From Bacteroidota bacterium (GTDB lineage: Bacteria > Bacteroidota > Bacteroidia > Bacteroidales > DTGW01), in assembly GCA_029572965.1 (NCBI GenBank), contig JAKPQD010000271.1, positions 1 through 64,000 of the forward strand: a DNA stretch of 64,000 bases, written 5' to 3'. The notes under the pieces were generated by a model that was not told the DNA's origin, made no database searches, and worked only from the letters and a program-made list of their open reading frames with translations. How positions within the stretch are numbered: position 1 is the first letter of the stretch; every line of letters starts with the position of its first letter. Positions 45,668-55,346 of the stretch are shown in pieces. The position numbers and the translations under genes are program-made.

Positions 45668-48600
45668 TTATTCCAAATATTTACTTATAATAGATAATAG
45701 TATTTCGCCTTTTGTTGGTTTGCTGATATAATCAACACAGCCGGCTTCAAGGGCTTTATAACGCTCATCATTTGCAGCATAAGCTGTTTGTGCTATTATT
45801 TTTAGGGTCGGAAAATGTTTTATTATCTCATTAGTAGCTTCATATCCAGTCATATCGGGCAGGCGAACGTCCATTAGCACTAAGTCAACAGCATGCTCGT
45901 GTACGAGCTTTATAGCTTTCTGGCCGGTTTCTGCAATATAAATTTTTGAAAAGTGTCTATTTAACAGCTCTTGCAAGTACATTACATTGTATTCGTCATC
46001 TTCTACAATAAGTAGTTTTTTTTCAGGAACAAAATTTTGTCGGGTTTCTGCCTGTATTACAGGTATTGGATTGGGCATATTGCTTTTTTGATAGTCGATG
46101 GTAAAGTGAAAGGTTGAGCCTTTGTTACATTCTGACTCAAACCATACTTCCCCGCCCAGTAAATTTGTTAACCCCTTAACAATAGGTAAGCCTAAACCTG
46201 TTCCGCCTACATAATTTTTAGAAATCACTGTATCAATGCGGAAGAAACGGTCAAATATAAATTTGTGTTTTTCTTCAGGAATGCCAATGCCTGTATCGGA
46301 TACATAAAAATGCAATTTGTTGTTGTCAAGTATGCAGCCGCATTCAATTTTACCGGTTTCGGTATATTTAAAAGCATTTGAAATAAGGTTTATAAGTATT
46401 TGTTTTAGTTTAAGCTTATCGGTTTTAATATTGATAATATTTTCATCTAATACATGGTGCATCAACAAATTTATATGCTGCTTGTTTGTGCGGTTTTGAT
46501 AATCAGCAAAAAATATGGTAAGTTCTGTAAATACCTCGTTAATATTGCATTCTTCAATTTGCAATGTACTCTGGCCTGATTCAATTTTTGAAATGTCGAG
46601 AATATCGTTAATGATAGCCAGCAAATCGTTGCACCGACGTTCAATAATATTTGAGTATTGTACAAGTTTTTCTTTGTTATTGTAATTTTCGGCCATCAGA
46701 CTTGTAAAACCCATAATGGCATTCATGGGTGTGCGTATTTCGTGGCTCATGTTTTGCAAAAAGGCTGTTTTCAGGCGGTCATTTTCTTCGGCTTTTTCTT
46801 TGGCCAAAATAGCTTCATGTTCTATCTGTTTACGTTCGGTAATGTCTAATGCTACACCAACTATTCCATCTCTTTTGTCTGAAATGGAGAACGGGGTTAC
46901 AATGTTAAAATGCGAAGCTCCATTAACAGTAGATTCAAAACTAGCTATTTCGCCCGAAAGGGCTTTTTTTACATTTTCAATTATAAGCGGGTGATCTTTA
47001 TAGAGTTCAAAAACAGATAAGCCAACAACCTGGTTTGGCTTGAGACCCAGACTTTTAAGGCCGGCCCCAATAGAAAGTTTAAATAGCCCGTCATTGTCAA
47101 TCATATAAAATATGATGGGTAAATTTTCTATGGCTGTCCTTGTCAATATTTCGTTTTTCTTTAGTTCTTCTTCTACTCGCTTGCGTTCGGTGATATCAAT
47201 GCCAATGCCGGCAAAGTAGTTTTTGCCATAAATTGTCAGCGGGCTTGCAGTAAAATACATTGGGATTTTGGTCCCGTCTTTCTTTTGAAGGTAAGCTTCT
47301 GCTTCGCCAAAGCCTTTTTCCATAGTGGTTTTAACTCCTTCAATCACTGCTTTTTGGCTTTTTTCATCATCCTTGTACCAGTCAAGAAGGTGCATATGCG
47401 ACATTTCTTCAGCGCTATATCCGGTCATCAACTCATGTTTTTGGTTCCAGCGTACAATCTGTCCTTTTTCATTGTACAAGTATAGCATCCCCGGGACACA
47501 ATTAAATATAGCCTCTATAAATGTTTTTTCGCGAAGCAGTTCGTCTTCCACTTTCTTACGTTCGGTAATATCTCTGGCTGCTGCATATATCTTATTGCCG
47601 TTTGGATAAGATCGCCACTCAATCCATCTGTACGATCCATCTTTGCACCGGTACCTATTAGTAAAATTCAGGATTACTTTTTGACTTTCAAGTTGTGATA
47701 TAATTTCAAGTGTAGAAGGGATATCTTCGGGGTGAATGAAGTCGAGGAAACGTTTCCCTTCTAATTCATCGAGTGTATAGCCAAGTGTATTTTGCCATTC
47801 CTGGTTGAGCCGCTCAAAATGCCCATCGATATTGGCAATGCATAGCAAATCAATGGCACAGTTGAAGAAGTTTTCAATTTCTTCAGCCTGTTGTTTAATT
47901 TTCAGTTCGTTTGCTTCGGCCTGCTCTTTAGCATTAATTAGTATTGCTTCTGTTTCTTTAATATTAGTTATATCTCTAACGTTGATAACCACAGCATTTA
48001 TAGAAGGGTTATCGAGATGGTTCTGGGCCACGGCTTCAAACCAGACATATTCTTTGTGCTTGTGTTTGTGCCTATATTGAAGCTTTACCGTTTCATTTCT
48101 GGTGTTCAACACTTTATTCCATGCCTGCAATACTATATCCAAATCGGGCGGATAAATAACATTTTGAATTGGCCCCATGAGTTCTTCAATGGTAAAGCCT
48201 GTATCTCTTGCTGCGGCATCGCTGATGAAGAATTGTTCGCCATTTTTGTTTACCAATACAAAAGTGTCATTAGAGTTTTTGAGCATCAGCCGAAAGCGTT
48301 CTTCGCTTTTTTCAATCCTGTTTTTGGTATTTATTAGTTCTTCATTGGTTTGTGTCAATTCTTCGTTTAGTTGTTGGTATTCTTCGTTTTGGGCTTCAAA
48401 CTCTTCGTTTTTTTCTTTCAGTTGTTTTTCATATCGCTTGCGTTCGGTAATATCGTTGAAAACTGCTACCATCTTACCGGCGCTAATTTGATAGGCTATT
48501 ACCTCAAAAGCTCCCGAAATTTCATTGTCTTGGTAATTAATTTGTTCAGTTTTCCACAAAATTCCTTTTTCGGCTGCTTCGCGGTACCTAAATGGTACTT

Positions 48601-49006
48601 CTGTGTTAATAAGCGGAGGAAAAGCTTCTTCTATGGTTTTTCCAATGAATTGTGAGTTATCAACCCCTAAAAGCTTATTGGCTGCCGGGTTAGCCCCGAT
48701 AAAAATCAAAGCGTTGTTTTTGAGCTTATAAAAATGCATTCCCCAGGGAGAATTTTCTACCAACTTGAGGTATATCTTTTCGCTCTTTTCGGCTTTTTCT
48801 TTGGCTAAAGATAACTCAAGGTTGGTTTGTCTCAGTTCTTCGTTAATAGCTTCATATTCGTCTTTTTCGTTTTGAAGTTTTGTATTTTGTTGGACAAATG
48901 AATCTTGGAAGGTAGAAAGGGGGTGTCCGGTTGTTTTTTCTTCCAGTTGTTGCTTTAGTTTTGCAATTTCGGTCAACAGTTCTTCGTATGTTGGCTTGGT
49001 GTTCAT
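45668..49006 (-). CDS. Multi-PAS hybrid sensor histidine kinase with receiver domain
   Basis: A 1112-residue soluble kinase without a membrane segment. An N-terminal coiled coil is followed by about five PAS domains (roughly 75-190, 230-350, 375-490, 495-615, 620-735), four of them closed by the PAC-type DITERK. Then HisKA with NMSHEIRTPMNAIMGF, HATPase_c with NLISNAFKYT and GTGLGLPI, and a C-terminal receiver with VLMDVRLPDMTGYE and ISKP. It probably integrates cytoplasmic redox or ligand signals. No partner regulator is adjacent. Confidence 0.93.
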   Translation of the reverse strand: MNTKPTYEELLTEIAKLKQQLEEKTTGHPLSTFQDSFVQQNTKLQNEKDEYEAINEELRQTNLELSLAKEKAEKSEKIYLKLVENSPWGMHFYKLKNNALIFIGANPAANKLLGVDNSQFIGKTIEEAFPPLINTEVPFRYREAAEKGILWKTEQINYQDNEISGAFEVIAYQISAGKMVAVFNDITERKRYEKQLKEKNEEFEAQNEEYQQLNEELTQTNEELINTKNRIEKSEERFRLMLKNSNDTFVLVNKNGEQFFISDAAARDTGFTIEELMGPIQNVIYPPDLDIVLQAWNKVLNTRNETVKLQYRHKHKHKEYVWFEAVAQNHLDNPSINAVVINVRDITNIKETEAILINAKEQAEANELKIKQQAEEIENFFNCAIDLLCIANIDGHFERLNQEWQNTLGYTLDELEGKRFLDFIHPEDIPSTLEIISQLESQKVILNFTNRYRCKDGSYRWIEWRSYPNGNKIYAAARDITERKKVEDELLREKTFIEAIFNCVPGMLYLYNEKGQIVRWNQKHELMTGYSAEEMSHMHLLDWYKDDEKSQKAVIEGVKTTMEKGFGEAEAYLQKKDGTKIPMYFTASPLTIYGKNYFAGIGIDITERKRVEEELKKNEILTRTAIENLPIIFYMIDNDGLFKLSIGAGLKSLGLKPNQVVGLSVFELYKDHPLIIENVKKALSGEIASFESTVNGASHFNIVTPFSISDKRDGIVGVALDITERKQIEHEAILAKEKAEENDRLKTAFLQNMSHEIRTPMNAIMGFTSLMAENYNNKEKLVQYSNIIERRCNDLLAIINDILDISKIESGQSTLQIEECNINEVFTELTIFFADYQNRTNKQHINLLMHHVLDENIINIKTDKLKLKQILINLISNAFKYTETGKIECGCILDNNKLHFYVSDTGIGIPEEKHKFIFDRFFRIDTVISKNYVGGTGLGLPIVKGLTNLLGGEVWFESECNKGSTFHFTIDYQKSNMPNPIPVIQAETRQNFVPEKKLLIVEDDEYNVMYLQELLNRHFSKIYIAETGQKAIKLVHEHAVDLVLMDVRLPDMTGYEATNEIIKHFPTLKIIAQTAYAANDERYKALEAGCVDYISKPTKGEILLSIISKYLE

Positions 49007-49263
49007 TCCTTATTTTTTAATACAATTAAATTTACAGAAGAAAATTTACATTGTAAACATCTTAACCCAAAAAAGAAAAGCTTTAACCCAACTAAATCAT
49101 TTACTTGGGCAAATAAAGATTAATTTTTTTTATTTTTTATTGAGCATAAGAAAGGCTTAACTGGCACCATAAAAATGAGGTCAGCATTTGAAAAATATTT
49201 TAGCCTGACAATAGTGTTTTTATATTAGTTTTGTACTGTTAATGGGATAGTCATACTTCAGCT

Positions 49264-49503
49264 ATGAAATTTACACGAGAAGATTATAACCGGCGGATAA
49301 AGGATACAGATGGGAAAATACCCGAAGATGAGCCTGTATTTTTATTGCGGGCTCAGGACAAATATGCTCCTGACACATTGAGGTTTTATGCCAATCTTTT
49401 AAAAGAAGATGGAAATACTGAAATGGCTGAGGAACTTCTTGCCCATGCCCGCAATATGCTGGTGTGGCAAAAGAGCGTGAGGGTGAAAAAACCTGATAAA
49501 TAA
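49264..49503 (+). CDS. Small conserved-looking protein of unknown function
   Basis: A 79-residue charged, helical cytoplasmic protein containing DEPVFLLRAQDKYAPDTLRFYA and ending in basic residues. The regular sequence and the clean ATG suggest a real gene. I recognise the general FLLRAQD...APDT pattern from small uncharacterised proteins but know no function. An 8-bp tandem repeat begins in its stop codon. Confidence 0.65.
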   Translation: MKFTREDYNRRIKDTDGKIPEDEPVFLLRAQDKYAPDTLRFYANLLKEDGNTEMAEELLAHARNMLVWQKSVRVKKPDK

Positions 49504-49562
49504 TTAGCAAATTAGCAAATTAGCAAATTAGCAAATTAGCAAATTAGCAAATTAGCAAATTA
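49502..49562. repeat. Tandem repeat, 8-bp unit AATTAGCA, about 7.6 copies
   Basis: Seven perfect copies plus 5 bp. The array starts within the TAA stop codon of the 79-residue gene and ends about 60 bp before RNase P RNA. With an 8-bp period, TAG recurs in all forward frames. Confidence 0.95.
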
Positions 49563-49624
49563 TATTACTTAAAAGATTTTCATTGGCTGATTATCAGATT
49601 ATCAAATTGGCTAATTAATATAAA

Positions 49625-50050
49625 AGTGGGCCGTTCTATCGCTTTCGTTTCGGCGAAGGAGGAAAGTCCGGGCAACACAGGGCACCATACTTTCTAACAG
49701 AAAGATATCCGTGAGGGTATAGTAGTGTAACAGAAAATAACCGTCCCGATAAAGAATGCTGAGAATTTTACTTTGTAAGATTCTACAGGTCCTAAATCAG
49801 GATAAGGGTGAAAAGGCAGGGTAAGAGCCTACCGGTCCTGATGGTAACATTAGGAGCCGTACACCTTATGGGTTGCAAGGCCATGTATATCTCAATAAAC
49901 CTTGTGTTTGCAAAGTTGCCCGCTTTGTTTTTATCCGAAAGGGTAATTGTTGAGAAGGGTAGGCCGCTAGAGCTTAGCAGTAATGTTAAGTCGAGATAAA
50001 TGATAGAAAACTCAATTCGTTGAGGTACAGAACCCGGCTTACAGGCCCGC
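49625..50050 (+). ncRNA. rnpB: RNase P RNA component
   Basis: Conserved bacterial type A landmarks occur in order: GAGGAAAGTCCGGGC near the 5' end, AGGGTGAAAAGGCAGGGTAAGAGCC-type core (split here by short bases), CCGGTCCTGATGGTAACA, and the 3' AACCCGGCTTACAGGCCCGC that pairs with the 5' GTGGGCC to close P1. It is the catalytic RNA that trims tRNA 5' leaders. The T tract at 50051-50057 terminates it. Exact ends are estimates. Confidence 0.95.
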
Positions 50051-50055
50051 TTTTT

Positions 50056-50985
50056 TTAATATTCCAATTCGTCGTTGATCATTACAGCTTTATAAATCAA
50101 CGAGTTAGTTTTTTCGTAGCTTATTTTTACTGGTTCTGGCTCTTGTTGCCAAATGTCAACGTCTGGATATCTTGCATTAATTAATGATGCTATCAGAGAG
50201 AATGTTTTTGAATGAGTGGTAAGTATTGATACTTTATAATTGAGCCTTAACCTTATTACCAACTGTCTCAAAGCTGTATCTGTTTCTTCTACTTTATTTT
50301 CAAGAAAATTATGAATTTCTACGTTGCATTTTAATTCCCGGGATATTTGCTCATTTAATGTAATTCTGTCAGCGATGCGTTTTTCAACAAACCAAATTAC
50401 ATATTTAGGGTTAAATTGATTTTCAAATAGTTTGATAAATTCTTTATTGAAAAAGCTTTGTTCGACAATGATGGCTAAAGGCCGCTTTTCGATATTGGTA
50501 TTCGAATTGATAAACAATGGATTAAATGTAAATTTTGATTTAGAACTTTTTAGTGGGACATTGGATTGAATTAATGAATTCGAAAAGTAAATTTCAATCG
50601 TATCCATTGGAAGTTCGCAATTGGCAAAAAACCTGAGAATGTAGCCATACCAAATCGAAGAAGCCAGTGTATTATCTATCAACAGCTTGATTTTATTACT
50701 TGTTCGTTCGTTACATATATTTTGTATTTCAATTATAAAAGAATCATAGCTATTATCAGGCAAATTGCACAATCTGAAATTATGTTCAATAAATTTCTCT
50801 TTGGCACATCGAATACACTCACTGCTATCAGATAAATACAATACAAATTTCTGTTTTGCTTTTACCGAAAAAATTCTTTCATCAAAACTGTGTCCAAGAT
50901 GTTCGTCTATGATAAGCAATAATGTGTCAATGGAAGATTTGTCAAGGTCTTCAAGTTCAATTTGTGAAGTGTTGGACAATTCCAT
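50056..50985 (-). CDS. Protein of unknown function (orphan)
   Basis: A 309-residue soluble protein without signal peptide or membrane segment. Two stretches look like Rossmann-type strand-helix units (RPLAIIVEQSFFNKEFIKLF and KVSILTTHSKTFSLIASL). I recognise no family. It is more A+T-rich and richer in Asn, Ile and Ser than neighbouring housekeeping proteins. Its TAA stop lies within the T tract that terminates rnpB on the opposite strand. It is not clearly in an operon. Confidence 0.6.
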   Translation of the reverse strand: MELSNTSQIELEDLDKSSIDTLLLIIDEHLGHSFDERIFSVKAKQKFVLYLSDSSECIRCAKEKFIEHNFRLCNLPDNSYDSFIIEIQNICNERTSNKIKLLIDNTLASSIWYGYILRFFANCELPMDTIEIYFSNSLIQSNVPLKSSKSKFTFNPLFINSNTNIEKRPLAIIVEQSFFNKEFIKLFENQFNPKYVIWFVEKRIADRITLNEQISRELKCNVEIHNFLENKVEETDTALRQLVIRLRLNYKVSILTTHSKTFSLIASLINARYPDVDIWQQEPEPVKISYEKTNSLIYKAVMINDELEY

Positions 50986-51107
50986 TTGTAGATAGATTTA
51001 ATTCATCTAAACTAATATTATATTTTTGCAAAAGCTAACAAATACTGACTTTTTTGACTAATGTACATTTTTTGTAGATGAATGTATAACATCTGAATAA
51101 TTGCAAT

Positions 51108-52631
51108 TTACTCAAAAATGCTTAAAGTGTTCTGAAACAAGGGTAGTGAGATTTCAGCAGCATCAAGTACAGAATGGAAAAGAAAATCTGTCCTGAACCT
51201 TTTGTATTGGTTTGTTTTCAATGCTTTCATTTTTTCAGGAAATGCTTTTTGGTATTTTTCAGAAGCCCAAATAAAGCATGCCGGATTTTTCTCGTATTCT
51301 GTATCTTGTGCATGGAGCCATTTGCCATTTTCGCCCAATAATTCACCATGATCGGCAAGGAAGAACAAAATAGCTTTTTGTTTTGATAGCTTTTTTAGTA
51401 TTTCAGAAAGAAAAAAATCGGTATAACAAATGGCATTATCATAAGCATTGATAATCTTTTGCTTATCTTCAACATTAAATGATTTGGTTTTTATAGATGG
51501 CTTGAATATTTCGTACTCAGGGGGATAATATGATGGATACCACCAGTGGCACCCAACTTGTTGAACAACTATGAGCTTTCGGTTGGCTGTACTATTTATG
51601 GCTTTTGAAATTTGTGGCAAAAGCTGTCCATCATATTTACCGGTAAAGCTGTAATCTGATTTATATGGCTCGTTAATAAAAATAGAATCGCATTCTTTGG
51701 CAAATGGCAGGGCTATCAGGCTTAGGTCCTGGTTGCCAATCCACCAGGTTTTGAATTGAACTGCCCTGAAAACAGATATAAAAGAGGTTTCGTTTGATGA
51801 AGGCTTATGGTTGCTGCTATCGGCACGTGTTAAAATATGGGGGACACTTTGCAGGGTATGTGTCCACTCTGAATAAATATTGGGAAACGAAACGGGGTTG
51901 AATGCTTTGACCTTATCAAAGGTACTTCTATAATAGCCATTCAGGCTGACATGATCTGCACGCAGGGCTTCGCCAATTACCACAATTACTGTTATGCTGT
52001 CTTCATGGCATTCAGCATCTTTGCTAATGTCAATCCGTGTTTTTGACAATTCAAGTTTGTCTCGCTGGTAATTTTTGAGCCCAAGATAAAGCGAAAAGGG
52101 ATTTCTTTGATATATGGTATTGAACCTGTAATTGTTAATACATTTAATTGCCAACAATCCCAATATAATTATTACCCAATGAACCCAATAAGGTTTGGGC
52201 AGTTTGACTTTAAACCTTCTGAATGCAATGAACCCAGAAATTGTAATTATAAAGAACTGGTATAATATCAACTGCAAAGATATCTGGCCTGAAGCTTCGT
52301 CAAGGTTAGTGTTGAAAGTGGATTGTATTACTGCTGTGTTTATGCTAATGTCATATTGAAAAATAAAGTAGGCTATAATACCTGTAATTGTTGTAAAAAT
52401 TGGGAAAAGCAGAGCAAAAGCCCAACGGTTTAAAAATAAACAATATATAATAATACCTGAGCTTGCTGTAATCAATGCCCAATGTGCAATTATTGTTGCA
52501 AATCCTTTTATCCCTTCGAAAGGGAAGTGTGTATAATTGAGAGAAACTACGAATAGCCCATAAAAAAAACTGGCGAACCCCCAGAATGTCAGAAAAGAGG
52601 GCCACCAGTTTTTATTTGTTTTTATGTTCAT
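51108..52631 (-). CDS. Phosphoethanolamine transferase-like / sulfatase-fold membrane protein (EptA-like)
   Basis: A 507-residue protein with about four to five N-terminal membrane segments (to about residue 160) and a periplasmic alkaline-phosphatase-fold domain. VVIGEALRADHVSLNGYYRST carries the metal-binding Glu; the THTLQSVP segment holds the candidate Thr nucleophile; FFLADHGELLGENGKWLHA carries the Asp-His metal ligands. EptA-type enzymes add phosphoethanolamine to lipid A or other glycans. Its start overlaps the stop of the PKD gene (TAATG), so it is coupled to that lipoprotein. Confidence 0.85.
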   Translation of the reverse strand: MNIKTNKNWWPSFLTFWGFASFFYGLFVVSLNYTHFPFEGIKGFATIIAHWALITASSGIIIYCLFLNRWAFALLFPIFTTITGIIAYFIFQYDISINTAVIQSTFNTNLDEASGQISLQLILYQFFIITISGFIAFRRFKVKLPKPYWVHWVIIILGLLAIKCINNYRFNTIYQRNPFSLYLGLKNYQRDKLELSKTRIDISKDAECHEDSITVIVVIGEALRADHVSLNGYYRSTFDKVKAFNPVSFPNIYSEWTHTLQSVPHILTRADSSNHKPSSNETSFISVFRAVQFKTWWIGNQDLSLIALPFAKECDSIFINEPYKSDYSFTGKYDGQLLPQISKAINSTANRKLIVVQQVGCHWWYPSYYPPEYEIFKPSIKTKSFNVEDKQKIINAYDNAICYTDFFLSEILKKLSKQKAILFFLADHGELLGENGKWLHAQDTEYEKNPACFIWASEKYQKAFPEKMKALKTNQYKRFRTDFLFHSVLDAAEISLPLFQNTLSIFE

Positions 52632-53800
52632 TAAGGTATAACAATTTCTATTGGGTATGAATCGCTAACATTGGCATTGGTTACTTTTAGTACAACTGAG
52701 TAAGTGCCTGGTTTTGAATATACAAAATATGGATTTTCTAATGTTGAAGTGGCAGGGAGCCCGTTTTCAATAGTCCCAAAAGTCCATAAATACTGAGTAT
52801 CCGGGGTGATGTTTGAACTTGCATTCTGGAAATAAACCCCTTTACCTTCGCGTGTGTAAACAAACCTGGCAACAGGTTTTTTACTCCAGTCATAATCTGA
52901 TTGTAATGCTGGTACATTTATTGTTTGTGTTGAGGTAACTGTATATTTGCTGTTTGTAACTTTCAACACTACATTATATTTGCCATTTACAAAAGTATGG
53001 TTTGGGTTTTCGGCATTTTCTGTAGGTTTGCCATCTCCATAATTCCAAGTGTATTTTGTATTGCTGGTTACGTTTGAACTGGTATTGACAAAATACACTA
53101 CATTGTTTTGATAGTAATATGAGAATGATGCAGTTGGTTTTAATGTGTCGAATGCAGGGATTTCGGCCTCTGAAATAAAGATTGTTTTGGCGTAACTATA
53201 GCTTTTATAGTTTTGGGTCACTTTCAATACAACGCTGTAAAAGCCATCGGCATTATATATATGAGTTGGGTTTTCAGCATTAGAGCTGGTGGTATCTCCA
53301 AATGTCCATTTAAAAGTAGCATTTTCGTCAATGCCTGAAGAAGAATTTTGAAACTGGATGCTTCTGCCTTTTTGCGAATAAACAAAAGAAACAACAGGTA
53401 TTAATGATGTACTATCAACAGCTTTGTCGCTTACAACTACTGAAAGGTAGTAGCTGTCTGAATATGAACTGTTGGATACTTTAAGTACTACCTGATAGGC
53501 TCCATTGTTTGCATAGGTATGTACAGGGTTTTCAATTATTGAAGTGTCTCCATCTCCAAATGTCCAATAATATTTGGTATCTTGGTTAATGTATTTACTT
53601 GCATTCTGGAAATGGACGATTTTGGTATTGTTAGGGTCAAAAGAGAATGTAAACATTGACTTTGGTGCAATTTCAGGCAACGACTCGTCGTTTTTGCAAC
53701 TATTAATACCTAAAATGATAAGACTTAATGTAATAACTTTAAAAGCTAAAAGTCCTTTTTTTGTTTGTGTTGACCAATTGAATTTTTTGTTTTTCATCAT
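52631..53800 (-). CDS. Lipoprotein with four PKD domains
   Basis: A 389-residue protein. A signal peptide ends in lipobox GINSC near residue 35. Four PKD-type immunoglobulin-like repeats follow, each with a WTFGDG/WNYGDG-type core (third and fourth less exact), an ENPxHxY turn and a closing YxVVLKVTN strand. Such proteins are surface adhesion or spacer modules. It lies in a run with an EptA-like enzyme and a haem-motif propeller lipoprotein; its ligand is unknown. Confidence 0.87.
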   Translation of the reverse strand: MMKNKKFNWSTQTKKGLLAFKVITLSLIILGINSCKNDESLPEIAPKSMFTFSFDPNNTKIVHFQNASKYINQDTKYYWTFGDGDTSIIENPVHTYANNGAYQVVLKVSNSSYSDSYYLSVVVSDKAVDSTSLIPVVSFVYSQKGRSIQFQNSSSGIDENATFKWTFGDTTSSNAENPTHIYNADGFYSVVLKVTQNYKSYSYAKTIFISEAEIPAFDTLKPTASFSYYYQNNVVYFVNTSSNVTSNTKYTWNYGDGKPTENAENPNHTFVNGKYNVVLKVTNSKYTVTSTQTINVPALQSDYDWSKKPVARFVYTREGKGVYFQNASSNITPDTQYLWTFGTIENGLPATSTLENPYFVYSKPGTYSVVLKVTNANVSDSYPIEIVIP

Positions 53801-53830
53801 GATTTTTTTTTAAGGGTAATTATTGTTTAT

Positions 53831-55336
53831 TTATTTTTTTATATATGAAGCTCCTGAAAGTCCATCAATGTCAATTTTTTCATCAAATTTAACTTTTTTT
53901 GGATTTGTTTGTACTAAATCACGCAACTGAATATCAGAAATGTTAACTTCTCCATTGATAAATTCAGGCAGATTATAATTTTTCAGGTATGTTTTATAAA
54001 ATGCCGGATTTTTTTGAGGTATAACGAAAGCTTTATGAGCGTGGCCACTGGCATCGAAGTAGGCGATAAACGGCCTGGTAAAAGCATCGTCCATCCTTTT
54101 AGAGCTAAAAACTATCCAGCGGCCAGTTTGCGACCATGTATGGTAGCTGTCGGTATATGGCGAGTTGCATTCCAATGGGCTTAGTTTTTTTGATTTTAGG
54201 TCAAAAATATACAAATCTGCGTATTTATCAAAAATTGGGAAGTAACTGTACCTGCACATTGTCAAAAGCAAATATCGTCCATCTGGCGATATTCTTGGGT
54301 ATGAAATACTTTTATCTATTTCTTTAGATTTTAAAATAGTGTCAACTTGTCCTATAGTATTGGTATTTGCATCGTATGGAGCCATCAAAAGGTCGTATTT
54401 TGAGTATATTTCGCTTGAATCAGAGGTTTTGGGGGCAGCTGAGATGTAAAAAAGGTATTTGCCATCTGGTGAAAAAGCTGGCATGTTTTCCCTGTTCTTG
54501 CTTGATAATAATGGAGATGTGGTAACGGTGTTTTTTTCAATGTCATAAATTACAATATCTGACGCTTCATCAAATACTACGTCATGATAACTTTTGGTAG
54601 AAGTAAATATTTGTCTTACCCTGTTTACAACGTAAGCAACGTGTTTTCCGTCAGGATGCCAGGCAGGATAGGCAAAAGGAGACATGGTGTATTGTGTTTT
54701 TGTGTCAAGCCTGATTATTGAATCTTTTGTAGTTATAATAGTTCCAACTTTATATTTTCTAAAATGAAGGGTCATTTCTTTGGGATTGGCTTTGTTGAAA
54801 TGATGGCAATTCACGCACCCAAGATCTGTTGAACGATTTAGAAATATTGGTTTTTCATCATAATTTTCCAGGTTTCGCTGATAAATGCCCATCTCTCTCC
54901 ACAGAATATTTACACTGTTTATTAACCTGTAGCACAAATGGCTTTCAATTTTTTCCGGGGCAATGGTATTTTCTATTGTTTGATATTTAAACCATTGATT
55001 GTTATATACATAAATGTCTATAAGTATTTTATTGCCAATATTTTCCGCAAGCAAACGTTCCCATTTACTTTGGGGGATAATAACTTTATTAGATTTTTGA
55101 AGAATGGTAAACCCCTTTGATTTTGAAGAAGAGAATGTTATACAATATTTTGTCCCAGGTTCTTCAATACAAAAATTTAATGGTGCAATATTTGAGGGTA
55201 TTGTTATTGCAGTGTAATCAGGATAAATAGCGGGTGTCTTTTCAAGTTTTGAATAATCAGTAGGAATAGAGTTACATGATACCAATGTAAATAGTATCAG
55301 AAACAAAAGTGTTGATTTGCAGGTATTTATTGTCAT
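53831..55336 (-). CDS. TolB/PD40-type propeller lipoprotein with a c-type haem motif
   Basis: A 501-residue lipoprotein (lipobox LVSC at 19-22). A single CVNCH motif (Cys174, Cys177, His178) matches the CxxCH haem c attachment site. It is followed by PD40-type blades marked by PAWHPDGKHVAYV, PAFSPDGKYLFYIS, PRISPDGRYLLLTM and HTWSQTGRWIVFSS. The combination of a mono-haem site with a TolB-like propeller occurs in Bacteroidota but has no established function that I know. It lies 10 bp downstream of the DUF6057 gene. Confidence 0.82.
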   Translation of the reverse strand: MTINTCKSTLLFLILFTLVSCNSIPTDYSKLEKTPAIYPDYTAITIPSNIAPLNFCIEEPGTKYCITFSSSKSKGFTILQKSNKVIIPQSKWERLLAENIGNKILIDIYVYNNQWFKYQTIENTIAPEKIESHLCYRLINSVNILWREMGIYQRNLENYDEKPIFLNRSTDLGCVNCHHFNKANPKEMTLHFRKYKVGTIITTKDSIIRLDTKTQYTMSPFAYPAWHPDGKHVAYVVNRVRQIFTSTKSYHDVVFDEASDIVIYDIEKNTVTTSPLLSSKNRENMPAFSPDGKYLFYISAAPKTSDSSEIYSKYDLLMAPYDANTNTIGQVDTILKSKEIDKSISYPRISPDGRYLLLTMCRYSYFPIFDKYADLYIFDLKSKKLSPLECNSPYTDSYHTWSQTGRWIVFSSKRMDDAFTRPFIAYFDASGHAHKAFVIPQKNPAFYKTYLKNYNLPEFINGEVNISDIQLRDLVQTNPKKVKFDEKIDIDGLSGASYIKK

Positions 55337-55346
55337 CCCTTGAATT

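Noticed and set aside
49502-49562. CRISPR-like array
   Set aside because: 8-bp head-to-tail units without spacers and no cas genes in the window.
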